From: Pseudodesulfovibrio senegalensis
Lineage (GTDB): Bacteria > Desulfobacterota > Desulfovibrionia > Desulfovibrionales > Desulfovibrionaceae
Reading direction: 5' to 3'
Assembly: GCF_008830225.1 (NCBI RefSeq)
Contig: NZ_WAIE01000007.1
Coordinates: 106,141 to 170,140, forward strand
Length of the DNA: 64,000 nt
A model generated the notes under the pieces. The model did not search any database. It was not told where the DNA came from and saw nothing but the letters and a program-made list of their open reading frames with translations. Position numbers and translations under genes: made by a program. Below are positions 41,866 through 51,545 of the stretch, in pieces (within the stretch, counting starts at the first letter, position 1; each line of letters begins with the position of its first letter).

Positions 41866-43053
41866 TTAAATGTTCATATGTTCATTCACGACCATTCGGG
41901 CAAAGCTCATGGCGCTGGTAAAGGCCGGGGAGATGGAGTTGAGAACATGCAGGCTGGTTCGGCCTTGCTCCACAAGAAAGTCCATGACCAGTTCGTGGTT
42001 GCGCATGTCCACCAGTTGTGGACGGATGCCGGATTTGGGGCTTGCTTCGATATCATCGGGGTCAAGGTGGCGCACCAATTTCCGGGCATCTTCAAAAAAG
42101 TATTTGAACATGTATTTGCGTGGTTCTTCCAGGGCCACTCCCCGGAATTTTGGGTTGCGCAAAAACATTTGCGCATCACGCATCAGGATGGCCGGGAGTT
42201 CTTTGTCCATTCCCTTGAGGATTCCGTAGTTCTCGCGCCCCAGCGCCGGGATGGCGGTGGGGCCGAGGTATACGTCGCCGTGAACGCTGCGCGTGAAATG
42301 GATGCCCAAAAACGGGTTCTTGATGTTGGGGACCGGGTAGATGCTGCCGCGAATACGGTCGGCCGCGTGTTTTTTGAGCGTTTTGTAAATGCCCTTGAAT
42401 GGAATGAGACGGTAGTTGCGGCCAATGCCGAAGGCATGGGCAACAGTGTCGCTGTAAGCCCCGGCAGCGTTGATGAACAGGCCGTATTCCAGACTGCCAT
42501 TGTCCGTGAACACGAATCCGTCACCCGCATCGGTGAACCGGGTGCCGAACATGAAGCGCACCCCCGTGTCTTCGAGTTCTTTGCGCAGGGCCAGCAGAAT
42601 TGCCTTGGGGTCCACCACGGCGGTTAGTGGAGAATGCAGCGCCTTGCCGGCGGTTTTTGCCTCCGGTTCCAGCTCGCGCAGAGTCTGTTCGTCCACCACG
42701 CTTACCTGTGCGCCGTTGGCTGTTGCACGGCGTTTCAGTTCCAGCAGGGTGGGGATTTCGGATTCGTCCCGGGCCACCACGACCTTACCTGTTTCCAGCA
42801 GGGGAAGTTGGCGTTGCCTGCAGTATTCCCGCATGAGTAGGTTGCCCTCAAAGCACATGCGTGCCTTGAGCGTGCCCGGGTCATAATAGATGCCCGCGTG
42901 CAACACACCGCTGTTACGGCCCGAGGCGTGTTTGCCGGGGGCCGCCTCCTTGTCGAAAATCAGGATGTTTTTATGCCCGCGGGAAACCAGTTCGCGGGCA
43001 ATGCTCAGCCCCACGATGCCCGCGCCGCAGATGACGAAATCCGCATTGCTCAT
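41866..43053 (-). CDS. lhgO: L-2-hydroxyglutarate oxidase-like FAD protein
   Basis: 395 residues. FAD Rossmann motif GAGIVGLSIARELVSRG near the N-terminus, then GKHASGRNSGVLHAGIYYDPGTLKARMC, the hallmark of LhgO. Oxidises L-2-hydroxyglutarate to 2-oxoglutarate, feeding electrons to the membrane quinone pool in known members. Its start overlaps the PPC-domain gene by four bases (ATGA), so they are co-translated. Confidence 0.88.
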   Translation of the reverse strand: MSNADFVICGAGIVGLSIARELVSRGHKNILIFDKEAAPGKHASGRNSGVLHAGIYYDPGTLKARMCFEGNLLMREYCRQRQLPLLETGKVVVARDESEIPTLLELKRRATANGAQVSVVDEQTLRELEPEAKTAGKALHSPLTAVVDPKAILLALRKELEDTGVRFMFGTRFTDAGDGFVFTDNGSLEYGLFINAAGAYSDTVAHAFGIGRNYRLIPFKGIYKTLKKHAADRIRGSIYPVPNIKNPFLGIHFTRSVHGDVYLGPTAIPALGRENYGILKGMDKELPAILMRDAQMFLRNPKFRGVALEEPRKYMFKYFFEDARKLVRHLDPDDIEASPKSGIRPQLVDMRNHELVMDFLVEQGRTSLHVLNSISPAFTSAMSFARMVVNEHMNI

Positions 43054-43499
43054 GACCGCCTCCGGGTCAGCAGCTTGAATCCGCTTGTGGGGTCGGTGGC
43101 GCGCATCATGCCGGAATCAAGGATTTCCACGATCACGAATTCACCCACAAGCCATGTGTCCACGCCCGGGCGGATGCAGCCTGTCCGGCACTTCTGTCCG
43201 CGTCCCATTGTGGCGTGCATGTGCAGGACTGGGGCGCCCTTCTCGTCGCGAAAAAGGGTTCCCACGGCGGCGGCTTCGTGCGCTCCGGTAATTTTTTGCA
43301 GGACGGGGGTGATGGTTTTTCCGTGCGGGTCTTCGGGGCCAACCACAATGGAGCCGCTCCCGATGCCGCCAAGCAACAGGCAGAATGCGGATTCGATGTT
43401 CTGCTGGCTGGCGAAATCCTCCACGCATTCGGGCAGTCTGTCGCCGTCTTCAAGACGCAGGGTGAAAATGCGGCCCATCCGGCCTTCGCTGTATTGCAT
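43050..43499 (-). CDS. PPC/DUF296-domain protein
   Basis: 149 residues. A single plants-and-prokaryotes-conserved domain: FTLRLEDGDRLPECVEDFA, AFCLLLGGIGSG, VLHMHATMGRG (metal-binding His-x-His) and TWLVGEFVIVEIL. Bacterial members are trimeric with unknown function; a nucleic-acid role is claimed for plant versions only. Operon with lhgO. Confidence 0.8.
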   Translation of the reverse strand: MQYSEGRMGRIFTLRLEDGDRLPECVEDFASQQNIESAFCLLLGGIGSGSIVVGPEDPHGKTITPVLQKITGAHEAAAVGTLFRDEKGAPVLHMHATMGRGQKCRTGCIRPGVDTWLVGEFVIVEILDSGMMRATDPTSGFKLLTRRRS

Positions 43500-43510
43500 G
43501 ATCGTGCTCC

Positions 43511-46414
43511 TTATCGTCCGCAGATTCGTTTGAAATCACACCAATCGCACAGGCTGCTGGGTGTGGCGGGAAAGACCGTTGCGTCATGGATGTGTGTGAC
43601 CAGAAAATATATCAGTTGGGGAATCTGGTCTTCGATGATCTCCCGCATTTCCTCTCGTTCCCATTTGTCCGGGAAAAGCGTTTTTTCCCTGCCCGTGTCC
43701 TTGAGGTCCACCAATGCGGCGTTCACAGCCCGGTCGGCCTGTTTCCCGTGTTCATAGAGGTGGAGGTAGGCAGGAAGCTGTACGCTTTGCATCGATTTTG
43801 CCAGATCGGGCAAAAGAGCGGTGTCAGCCGGGTCACTGTCGTTCATGCGTTGCCACAACTCATCGTCGGACCAGAACTTTTCTCCGGGCTTTTTGAGATT
43901 TCCGGTCTTGTAGTCCAAAATGCGGATGTCCAGGTCGCGCTGGTCGACCCTGTCTACCGTTCCCCGCAGGGGGATTACGGTTTTTTGCACGGTGATTTCG
44001 GCCGTGAGTTCGGTTTCCAACCCGAGGATGGTGGTTGGCTCCTGCTGGGCTTGCAGATGGCGTTCCAGGCGATAACGTCCGGTATGCGCAAGTGCGGTTT
44101 TGCCGTCGTAGGGCAGGGTTTGGTATAGTTCGCTTTCCTTGAGCCGTTTTTCATACAGGGCAAGCAGGGACGTTGCGTCCAGTTCCGCAGGAATGATCCG
44201 GCGGTTCATGTGGCCGGAAAAGAATTCCCGGAGCACCTCGTGCACCAGCGTTCCGAGTTCGGCCGGATCGGCTTCTTCCGTGATTTCCGTGATGGGGCGC
44301 AACCGGGCAAGCGTGCCCAGAAAGAAGCGTTTGGGGCAGTGCAGGTAAGTGTCGATTTTGGAAGGGGTCAGCCCCTTGTTTTCAAGATGATCGTGCAGTG
44401 CAGCACGGATGTCTTCGGTCACGGCAATGTCACCGGGATTGTGTGGCACCGGGCCGGATTTGATGTTGACCGGCAGGATTTCCGGGTCGCCGGTATTGAT
44501 GACGTCACCTTTGGCCTTCTCCATTTCCCAAAGCAGTTGCTCCACGAACCGGGATCGGATGCTTTTGCCGTCCAGCAGGCCGGGTTGGATGCCGCTCTGG
44601 TAGAAGATCACGGTCTGGTCCGCGCCCATGACCAGCCGGTAGAAGTTGTAGGCGGCCACATTGTCCCGCTCGCGCGAGTCGGGCAGACCCAACAGCCCGC
44701 GCATGGGGTCGGGCAGCAGCGGGTCCGCCGCATTGGTTCCGGGCAGGCGTTCCTCCACGGCATCCAGCAGGAACAGCCGCTTGAAATGCAGAAGGCGTGT
44801 TTCCAGCACGCCGAGCACTTGCAGGCCGGTAATGGGGTCCGGTTCAAAGGAAACCCGTTCCTGTTGCATGAGTTTGCGCAATATGGACGTCAGCACCGGC
44901 AGCGAAAACTCGGCGTTGCTGCTGAGCGGGGCCTTGAGTTCGGGAATCACGGAGCTTGCCAGGCGGTAGAGACATTCGGCATCGATGAGGAAATTCTTCC
45001 ATATGTTCGGACCGTTGGCGTGCAGCATGGTCACAAGGTCGTTGAGAGCGTCCGCAAGTTCCGAAAGTGTCGAGATGTTCTCGAAATTTTCCAGACAGGT
45101 GCGCATCACTTCCCGGCGCAACGGTTCGCAGCGTTCCTCGGCAATGTTTTCCAGCGGCTTGATGCCGTATGCTGGCACCCAGTCTTCAGGACGAACATAG
45201 GGTTCTCCCTGCCGCATGGAGGCTTCCCACACGAACAGCACTCGACGGTAATCCGGGCTGGTTTGGTCCCCCAGCATTTTTATGTATGGATGCCGTATGA
45301 GGTTGACCATGTCCTTCCAATGGTAGCGGCCGTCATCAAGCCGGTTTTCTCGCAGGGTGACAATGGTCTCCACCAGACGGGCCAGAGAGGTTCGCTCCAG
45401 CGGATAGCCCATGGATATGTTCACGTCCTCGTCCGGCAGATGGTGCAGTACAGGCATGAGCGCCCCGGCATCCGGTAGGACGATGGCCGTATTTTCATGG
45501 GTTTTGTTGGCGTCTTTTGTCGAGACGAGCTCTTCCTTGAGGGCAGCCAGCTGGGAGTGGCGGTCAAAACCTTCTCGGAAGCGAACGCCTTTGATGAGCG
45601 GACGGGAAACCGGTTCTGCCAGTAGTCGCGTCTGCGCCTGCCAGTTGCGAAGCCAGTGGCGGTGTTCGGTGGCCGCCCAATGGCCATGGCCGCCGTGGGC
45701 AAGGTCCGGGTCCGTGTGCCAACACACGTCGAGAATGTTATGTTGCCATAATGCTCTGAAAAGTGCGTCTTCGGCTCCACTCAGAGCGTAGAATCCCGCA
45801 GCGATCAGCGGTTTGTTCTGATGTGCGCTGATAATATCATTGGTATGTTCGGCTGCGAAACAGCAGTCCACCCCCGGTGTGGTCCAGCCATGTGCGTGCA
45901 GGGCTTCGACGTAGGCGTTGAATATGGAACGCAGTTGCTCGAGCAGGGCCGCGGCGTAGTCAGCCACCTCGTGCTCCATGTAGGCAAGGTCCGCAGGCTC
46001 CATGTTGTGGCGGAGCAATTCTTCCATGAGTTTTGCCAGCTCAAGGCCCCACGGCAGAAATGTTTCGCGTTCCATTTGCGGCAGGGTGGCGAGAAGCCCG
46101 TGTCCTTGTTGGCGCAGTCCCCGGACGATGCCGTACAGCAGTTCGGCCTGGTCCAGCCGCTTGGCCTGCATCAGCGGCGCATGGCCCAGTTCTGACCGCA
46201 GGCCGCCGATGAAGTCCGCCACCGAGGTCATGGTGGGCATGAAGCAGGGGCGCGGCAGGTCCGGGTGCTCGCTCAGGTATCGCTTGAGATATTGGCGCGG
46301 GCGGCGGTGCGTGAAGATGACCGTCGCCTGCTGAAAGTCTTCGCGTTGGACCAGCCAGTCCCCAAGCGCGGTGATGAAGTCGTTTTGCCACGGTATCATG
46401 TGGATCGGGTTCAT
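43511..46414 (-). CDS. addB: AddB-like nuclease with iron-sulfur cluster
   Basis: 967 residues. Second subunit of the AddAB helicase-nuclease that processes double-strand DNA ends for recombination. A helicase-like but inactivated N-terminal region precedes a C-terminal PD-(D/E)XK nuclease (ELGTLVHEVLREFF, RGTVDRVDQRDLDIRILDYKTG). Cys residues in YLHCPKRFFLG and the C-terminal CDWCDFKRICGR form the AddB-type [4Fe-4S] staple. It follows addA with a three-base gap. Confidence 0.88.
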   Translation of the reverse strand: MNPIHMIPWQNDFITALGDWLVQREDFQQATVIFTHRRPRQYLKRYLSEHPDLPRPCFMPTMTSVADFIGGLRSELGHAPLMQAKRLDQAELLYGIVRGLRQQGHGLLATLPQMERETFLPWGLELAKLMEELLRHNMEPADLAYMEHEVADYAAALLEQLRSIFNAYVEALHAHGWTTPGVDCCFAAEHTNDIISAHQNKPLIAAGFYALSGAEDALFRALWQHNILDVCWHTDPDLAHGGHGHWAATEHRHWLRNWQAQTRLLAEPVSRPLIKGVRFREGFDRHSQLAALKEELVSTKDANKTHENTAIVLPDAGALMPVLHHLPDEDVNISMGYPLERTSLARLVETIVTLRENRLDDGRYHWKDMVNLIRHPYIKMLGDQTSPDYRRVLFVWEASMRQGEPYVRPEDWVPAYGIKPLENIAEERCEPLRREVMRTCLENFENISTLSELADALNDLVTMLHANGPNIWKNFLIDAECLYRLASSVIPELKAPLSSNAEFSLPVLTSILRKLMQQERVSFEPDPITGLQVLGVLETRLLHFKRLFLLDAVEERLPGTNAADPLLPDPMRGLLGLPDSRERDNVAAYNFYRLVMGADQTVIFYQSGIQPGLLDGKSIRSRFVEQLLWEMEKAKGDVINTGDPEILPVNIKSGPVPHNPGDIAVTEDIRAALHDHLENKGLTPSKIDTYLHCPKRFFLGTLARLRPITEITEEADPAELGTLVHEVLREFFSGHMNRRIIPAELDATSLLALYEKRLKESELYQTLPYDGKTALAHTGRYRLERHLQAQQEPTTILGLETELTAEITVQKTVIPLRGTVDRVDQRDLDIRILDYKTGNLKKPGEKFWSDDELWQRMNDSDPADTALLPDLAKSMQSVQLPAYLHLYEHGKQADRAVNAALVDLKDTGREKTLFPDKWEREEMREIIEDQIPQLIYFLVTHIHDATVFPATPSSLCDWCDFKRICGR

Positions 46415-46417
46415 CGA

Positions 46418-49400
46418 TCACTCCCCCCTTGCGTCGGCGACCGGTTCGACTTCGTGCAGGTCCAGATAGACCAGTACCCCGGACCGTTTTTGCGGCACGC
46501 TGTCCATGTTCGCCAGCAGGTCCAGATAGCGTATGACCTGATCATGGTGCTCGGGGTATTTGTGCCCGGTCTTGAATTCCACGACCACGGCCATGTCTTC
46601 ATCCATGTACAGGTGGTCCACACGGTGGAATTTGCCGTCGTTGTCCATTATTTCGGGTTCGCTGTTCCCTCGGGCCAGCCATGTGCGCAATTGCGCATTA
46701 TCCAACGCCCAGCGCAGCATGGTCGAGATGTCTCGTTCAAGGTCGTCGAGCGTTTCCCGTGGCAATCCGGCAAGGGCCGGAAAGTCGTGCATGGCCATTT
46801 TCAGCGCCCGGTTCGTGTCCGTTTCGTCGTTGCCGGTCACACGCAGGTGTTCCATGGCCCGGTGCGCCACCTCGCCACGCAACCGTTCGGAAAACAGGCA
46901 TTCTTCAATGGTGTGGCGATAGACCCGCAGTCTGGGCAGCCAGCTCATGAGTTCGGGCGGCTTCTTGCGCGGTGGTATGGTTGTGTGGCCTGTTTCGGGT
47001 TGGTCTTTTTTTGTCTGCACTTTGGTGCCGGGGCGCTGTCCGTATTCGGTGATGCCGTTCTTGTCCGGGGAAAGGAAAAGGTTCATGGCCTCAAGGGCCG
47101 CTCGCATTTTGCTCATTTCTTCCGGGTAGATGCCGTAAAGTTCCTCGCCCGCGCGGGTCCAGGCCACGTATAGGGTGTTGAGCTGTTCGCGCACGGCCTG
47201 GGCCATGTTGGCGTGGTAAGGCTTGCCCACGTCCTTCACCAGCGGTGCGAGCATGTGCGTTCCGTGGTGGTTGCGTACAAGGTAGTCTGCGTTTTTCTGC
47301 ACCTCCCAGTGATGGAAGGGAACCACCACCACCGGGAATTCCAGCCCCTTGGATTTGTGGATGGTCATGATGCGCACGGCATCCACGTTTTCCGGCAGGG
47401 GGACCTTTTCCTGTTCCGAGTTTTCGTTCCAGAAATCAAGAAACGTGGACAGGGACCCATGTCCGTTTTCCTCGGCCAGATGAATGACTTCAAGGAAACG
47501 CTTCAGATACAGCTGGTCGCCGGGATGCCGCTCTTCAACATGGTAGGCGGCATTGATGTCCTGCATGAGGTCGTAGGGCGTCATGACACCGGCCTTGTTG
47601 TAGAACGGCTTGATGCACAGTTCCCATTGGCGCGGGTAGTCCTGCGCCAGCCGCACGTCCAGCGGGCGTTTGTCCGGACGCGCCAGCCATGCATGGATTT
47701 CGTCGCGGTCCAGACCGCTTTCCGCAAGGAACAGTTCCTCGCCCATGACGAATTCGGCCAGAGCAAGTTCATTGCGGGGATAATCCAGAAATTCGAGCAG
47801 CGCGGTTGCCTGCCGGATGATGGGATGTCTGTCCAGCCGCAAGCTGCTTTCAGTGATGACAGGCACGCCCATGTCTACCAGCAGGTCACAGACCAATGCG
47901 CCGTGGTTGCCGGAACGAACCAGTACGGCCACGTCGCCGTATGACCTTCGGCTCAAAATTTCCTGCATGGTTTTTTTCAGGGCATTCAGGGTTGCCTCTT
48001 CGATTTCGTCTTTTTTTTCGCCGTGGATTCGTTCGAAGCGGACATAACCGTGCGTTTCGGCGTGGGGCGGAGCAATGCCCTGCGCACTGGAACTGAAGTC
48101 CCGGCGCAACTGGGACGCAAACGAGTCGGTAAAGTCCACGGAGACTTCGGGGAAGAGATTGTTAGCCAATTCAACGGGCGGTTCATCCGCTTCGAAGTTG
48201 CGGAAAAAAGTGTTGTTGAATTCCACGATGGCACGGTGGCTGCGCCAGTTGTCGGGCAGGGTTTCGAGCCGGATGTCGCTGGCAATGGCCGAAAGTTCGG
48301 GGATTTTCGGCAGTTCGTCAAAAAGATCGGCGTCCCCGCCGCGCCAGCCGTAAATGGCCTGCTTGACGTCCCCCACGTAGAAGAGGCTGCCGCCCTTGGC
48401 CAGGCATTCCTCGGCAAGTGGTTGCATGGCCTGCCATTGGGCGCGGCTGGTGTCCTGAAATTCGTCAATGAGCAGGTGGTGCAGGCGGCCGCCCAGACGG
48501 CAGAATGCTTCCGGCACCATGGGGCCGTCCAGCAGCCTGTTCACGTAGCCGGGCAGGGCCGAATTGGGGATGATGCCTTTTAGCCGCTCGATTTTTTCAA
48601 GCATGCCCAGCACGGTTTTGGCCATGACCACGGCCGGAGCCAGATTGTGCGCTCCCCGGATGAGCGCTCCTTCCTGCCTGTAGTTTTGCACTCCCTGTTT
48701 GAGCGCGGCATAGAGAGCCTCGCCTGCGCCGTCCACCTTGTCCTTGCCCGCTTTGTTTATGCAGTCGCACAGGGAGTCCTTGCACAGGAGTTTTGATTCG
48801 GGAATTGTGTCGAACAGGTCGAGGACCGCAAGCTTTTCCAACGCATTGATGAAATTCTTGCTGGCCGGAAGCCCTGTTGTTTCAAGGTGTTTTTGCATTG
48901 CCGTGACGTGCACCTTCATGGCTGCGTTGGCAGCGGCGAGCATGTCCAGCAGTTTCTGCTGGTCCGTTTCAATCCGTTGCTGTTCGGCTTCGGGCAGTCC
49001 GCGCAAAAAGGTCATGATGGCCTTGAGCCGTTCCCTGATGGGCAGCACCAGTTGAAATCCCTTTTTCGATTCGGCCCTGAGCAACGTGATGATTGCTGTG
49101 GCGAGCTGGTCTTGCTCCGGGCCTCCGGATTCGCAGAGTGCAATGAAGCGGTCATAGGCGGCATCGAAGAGTTCCTGTTCGTCAAGAGCGATGTCGAAGT
49201 CCGGGCGGATCCCTAACTCCAGGGCGAACAGGCGCATGAGCATATTCAACAGGCTATCGATGGTGCGGATGTTCAGGCGTTGGTAGCGGCGCAGTATGGC
49301 CTGCAGTTTCTTTTCGTCGTTGCGGATGGAGTGTCCCGGAATCCCGGCCCTGTCCCCTTTGCCCAGTGCGCCCGATTTCAGGGAGCCGACCACGCGTTCC

Positions 49401-49597
49401 TTCATTTCCGCAGCGGCTTTGTTGGTGAAGGTTGCGGCCAGTATTTCCGGCCATGAATAGCCCTGCGGGCTGCGACCTGCGCAGGAAAAGCTGTGTTGGT
49501 CGCTACCGGAGCCGTCCAACAGCGAGAGAAAACGTCGTGTGAGCTGGTAGGTTTTTCCCGAGCCTGCCGAGGCCTTGACTTGCTTGAGTTCGGACAT
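46418..49597 (-). CDS. addA: AddA-like UvrD/RecB-family helicase-nuclease
   Basis: 1059 residues. Walker A ASAGSGKT at about 10-17, IL AATFTNKAAAEMKERV, LLIDEFQDTSRAQW (Walker B), VGDVKQAIYGWRGGD, the helicase motif VRIMTIHKSKGLEFPVV, and YVAWTRAGEELY. A C-terminal nuclease with VVVEFKTG and YLDLL. Unwinds DNA 3'-to-5' in AddAB. The nuclease motif has a shortened form. Confidence 0.92.
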   Translation of the reverse strand: MSELKQVKASAGSGKTYQLTRRFLSLLDGSGSDQHSFSCAGRSPQGYSWPEILAATFTNKAAAEMKERVVGSLKSGALGKGDRAGIPGHSIRNDEKKLQAILRRYQRLNIRTIDSLLNMLMRLFALELGIRPDFDIALDEQELFDAAYDRFIALCESGGPEQDQLATAIITLLRAESKKGFQLVLPIRERLKAIMTFLRGLPEAEQQRIETDQQKLLDMLAAANAAMKVHVTAMQKHLETTGLPASKNFINALEKLAVLDLFDTIPESKLLCKDSLCDCINKAGKDKVDGAGEALYAALKQGVQNYRQEGALIRGAHNLAPAVVMAKTVLGMLEKIERLKGIIPNSALPGYVNRLLDGPMVPEAFCRLGGRLHHLLIDEFQDTSRAQWQAMQPLAEECLAKGGSLFYVGDVKQAIYGWRGGDADLFDELPKIPELSAIASDIRLETLPDNWRSHRAIVEFNNTFFRNFEADEPPVELANNLFPEVSVDFTDSFASQLRRDFSSSAQGIAPPHAETHGYVRFERIHGEKKDEIEEATLNALKKTMQEILSRRSYGDVAVLVRSGNHGALVCDLLVDMGVPVITESSLRLDRHPIIRQATALLEFLDYPRNELALAEFVMGEELFLAESGLDRDEIHAWLARPDKRPLDVRLAQDYPRQWELCIKPFYNKAGVMTPYDLMQDINAAYHVEERHPGDQLYLKRFLEVIHLAEENGHGSLSTFLDFWNENSEQEKVPLPENVDAVRIMTIHKSKGLEFPVVVVPFHHWEVQKNADYLVRNHHGTHMLAPLVKDVGKPYHANMAQAVREQLNTLYVAWTRAGEELYGIYPEEMSKMRAALEAMNLFLSPDKNGITEYGQRPGTKVQTKKDQPETGHTTIPPRKKPPELMSWLPRLRVYRHTIEECLFSERLRGEVAHRAMEHLRVTGNDETDTNRALKMAMHDFPALAGLPRETLDDLERDISTMLRWALDNAQLRTWLARGNSEPEIMDNDGKFHRVDHLYMDEDMAVVVEFKTGHKYPEHHDQVIRYLDLLANMDSVPQKRSGVLVYLDLHEVEPVADARGE

Positions 49598-49600
49598 GGA

Positions 49601-50494
49601 TCAATCCATTTGGGTTTTTCGGGTTGCGGGCCTGCCCCCGCCCATGACCACGATCAGCACTGCCGCGATGATCAGCGTGCTACCGCCGTATCCCCAGACG
49701 CCGAAGCTTTCACCGAAAAGCGTGAAGGCCATGATTGAGGCCACCACGGGTTCAAGTGTGGCGATTACGGCCGCGTGTGTGGCGTCCAGGCGTTTGAGCC
49801 CTGCGTAATAGGCTGAAAATGCGCCGTAGGAGGTCACGGCCGCCATACTCGCAAGCAACATCCATGTTTGTGGCGTTTTGGGGGCGAAGTGTACGAAGGG
49901 CAACAGGAAGAGGGCACCGAAAGGCAGGGCGTATACAAAGATGGTGGGCGTTGCATAGCGGTGCAGAATTTTTTTGCCGAAGATGTAGTAGAGTGCGTAG
50001 GTCAGACCAGCGACAAGGCCGGCGGCAAGGCCGAATTTGTCGAGTCGCACGGCGGGGCCGTCGTCAAACAGGCTTGGCCCGAGGCTGATGCAGGCCACGC
50101 CGCCGATGGTCATGGCCACGCAGGCGATTTTGGATGGAGTCAATGCTTCACCCAGAACAAGCCGGGAAAGGAAGGCCACCCATGCCGGAGCCGTGTACAG
50201 CAGCACGGCGGCAAGGGCCACGCCCACATCGCGGATGGCCAGCTGGTAGGATGCGTAGAACAGCGTCACGCAGATGAATCCGAAGCCGACCAGGATGGTC
50301 AGGTCGACGGTTTTCACTTTCAACTGTTTTTTGGCTGTTGCGTGAATGAGAAAAAGAACCCAGGCGAATGCAGCTCGCCAGAAAGCTATTTCAAGAGCCG
50401 AGACACCGTCTTTCAGAATGTATTTCGTGAAGATACCGATGATGCCCCACATGAAGGCTGCCGCCAGAACGTAGCACAGACCGCGAACGTCCAT
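49601..50494 (-). CDS. EamA-family (DMT) transporter
   Basis: 297 residues with ten hydrophobic helices in two EamA repeats (about 5-130 and 150-285; VLYTAPAWVAFLSRLVLGEALTPSK and LEPVVASIMAFTLFGESFGVWGYGGSTLII). Exports small metabolites in characterised members; substrate unknown. Its stop lies just before the addA start, so addAB may share its promoter. Confidence 0.88.
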   Translation of the reverse strand: MDVRGLCYVLAAAFMWGIIGIFTKYILKDGVSALEIAFWRAAFAWVLFLIHATAKKQLKVKTVDLTILVGFGFICVTLFYASYQLAIRDVGVALAAVLLYTAPAWVAFLSRLVLGEALTPSKIACVAMTIGGVACISLGPSLFDDGPAVRLDKFGLAAGLVAGLTYALYYIFGKKILHRYATPTIFVYALPFGALFLLPFVHFAPKTPQTWMLLASMAAVTSYGAFSAYYAGLKRLDATHAAVIATLEPVVASIMAFTLFGESFGVWGYGGSTLIIAAVLIVVMGGGRPATRKTQMD

Positions 50495-50660
50495 CTAGTT
50501 GTCCTTTTTCGTGGAGAGTGTGGGTACGGAGAATGAACAGGGCATGCGGGCTCCTGGATAGTTGTTTCAATTGTGTCCGGTAGATGTAGGAGTTTTTCAT
50601 TCCTGCGTCAAAACCATTAAGTGCTTGCGGTTGGTCTTGGTGGCTCGTTATGGTCTGCTC

Positions 50661-51479
50661 ATGAGCGACATGACGCAAACTGTTTTGCCGGAATACGATG
50701 CCGCGCGGCTGGATCGGTTCCTGAGAGTGCTTTTGCCGGAAGCCGGACTGCGGCACCGTCGCAGGCTGTGCGAGGATGGCCGTGTGCTCGTGAACGGAAT
50801 CGTGCGTGGTCCGTCGTTCAAGGTGCGTCCCGGTCAGGATGTGGAACTTATGGATCATGATTCCGGTGCGCAGAACCACGATGTGCGCATTGTTGGCCGT
50901 TGTGATGGATTCGCCGCAGTCTTTAAACCGCACGGCATGCATTCTGCGGTGATTGCCGGACGTGAAGACGGCACGGTCGAAGCGATGCTTCCCGATCTGT
51001 TTCCTGCGGAAAACCCCGTGTTGCTGAATCGTCTGGACGGTCCCACGTCGGGTATTGTGCTGGTGGCCCTGAATCGGGACGCGCGGTTACAATACGAGCG
51101 GGCGCAAGAGGCAGGAGAGTTGCGTAAATATTACTATGCCCGGGTTCAGGGGCGCATGATGCAATCCACCGTGGTCAGGGACCGGCTGGACATGGCCAAC
51201 CGCAAGAAGACGCGTCTGACGGATGACGTTGATCCGGACAGTGCCCGCTGGACTGAGGTGGAGCCCATTGAATGCGGCATGGAGGCGGACAGTACTTTGG
51301 TGCGGTGTCTGATTCGTCGGGGTGCGCGCCATCAGATCCGTGCGCATCTGTCCGGGACCGGTCACCCCATCGTGGGGGATGTCCTGTATGGCGGGCCGGA
51401 GGCATCGCGTCTGTTTCTGCATCATTATTTTGTGGAGGGACCGGGGTTTTCCTTTGTGGTCGACGACGATTTTTCCTAG
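50661..51479 (+). CDS. RluA-family pseudouridine synthase
   Basis: 272 residues from ATG 50661; the upstream extension to 50562 lacks domain sequence. S4-like N-terminus (ARLDRFLRVLLPEAGLRHRRRLCEDGRVLVNG) and a catalytic domain with RLDGPTSGIVLVA (catalytic Asp), RKYYYARVQG and RHQIRAHLSGTGHPIVGDVLYGG. Modifies uridines in rRNA or tRNA; the target is not assignable. The catalytic motif starts NRLD rather than the usual HRLD. Confidence 0.9.
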   Translation: MSDMTQTVLPEYDAARLDRFLRVLLPEAGLRHRRRLCEDGRVLVNGIVRGPSFKVRPGQDVELMDHDSGAQNHDVRIVGRCDGFAAVFKPHGMHSAVIAGREDGTVEAMLPDLFPAENPVLLNRLDGPTSGIVLVALNRDARLQYERAQEAGELRKYYYARVQGRMMQSTVVRDRLDMANRKKTRLTDDVDPDSARWTEVEPIECGMEADSTLVRCLIRRGARHQIRAHLSGTGHPIVGDVLYGGPEASRLFLHHYFVEGPGFSFVVDDDFS

Positions 51480-51498
51480 ATGGATTGCCATGCAAAAG

Positions 51499-51524
51499 CC
51501 CCCGTCATCGGTGGATGGCGGGGG
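51499..51524. terminator. Bidirectional terminator
   Basis: CCCCC.CATC/GATG.GGGGG hairpin with flanking AAAA and TTTTTT, between the convergent pseudouridine synthase and S1 genes. Confidence 0.88.
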
Positions 51525-51545
51525 ATTTTTTGTCGTTGCGGCGCG

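Noticed and set aside
43586..45478. Plus-strand ORFs opposite addB
   Set aside because: Shadows of a well-supported nuclease gene; no start signals.
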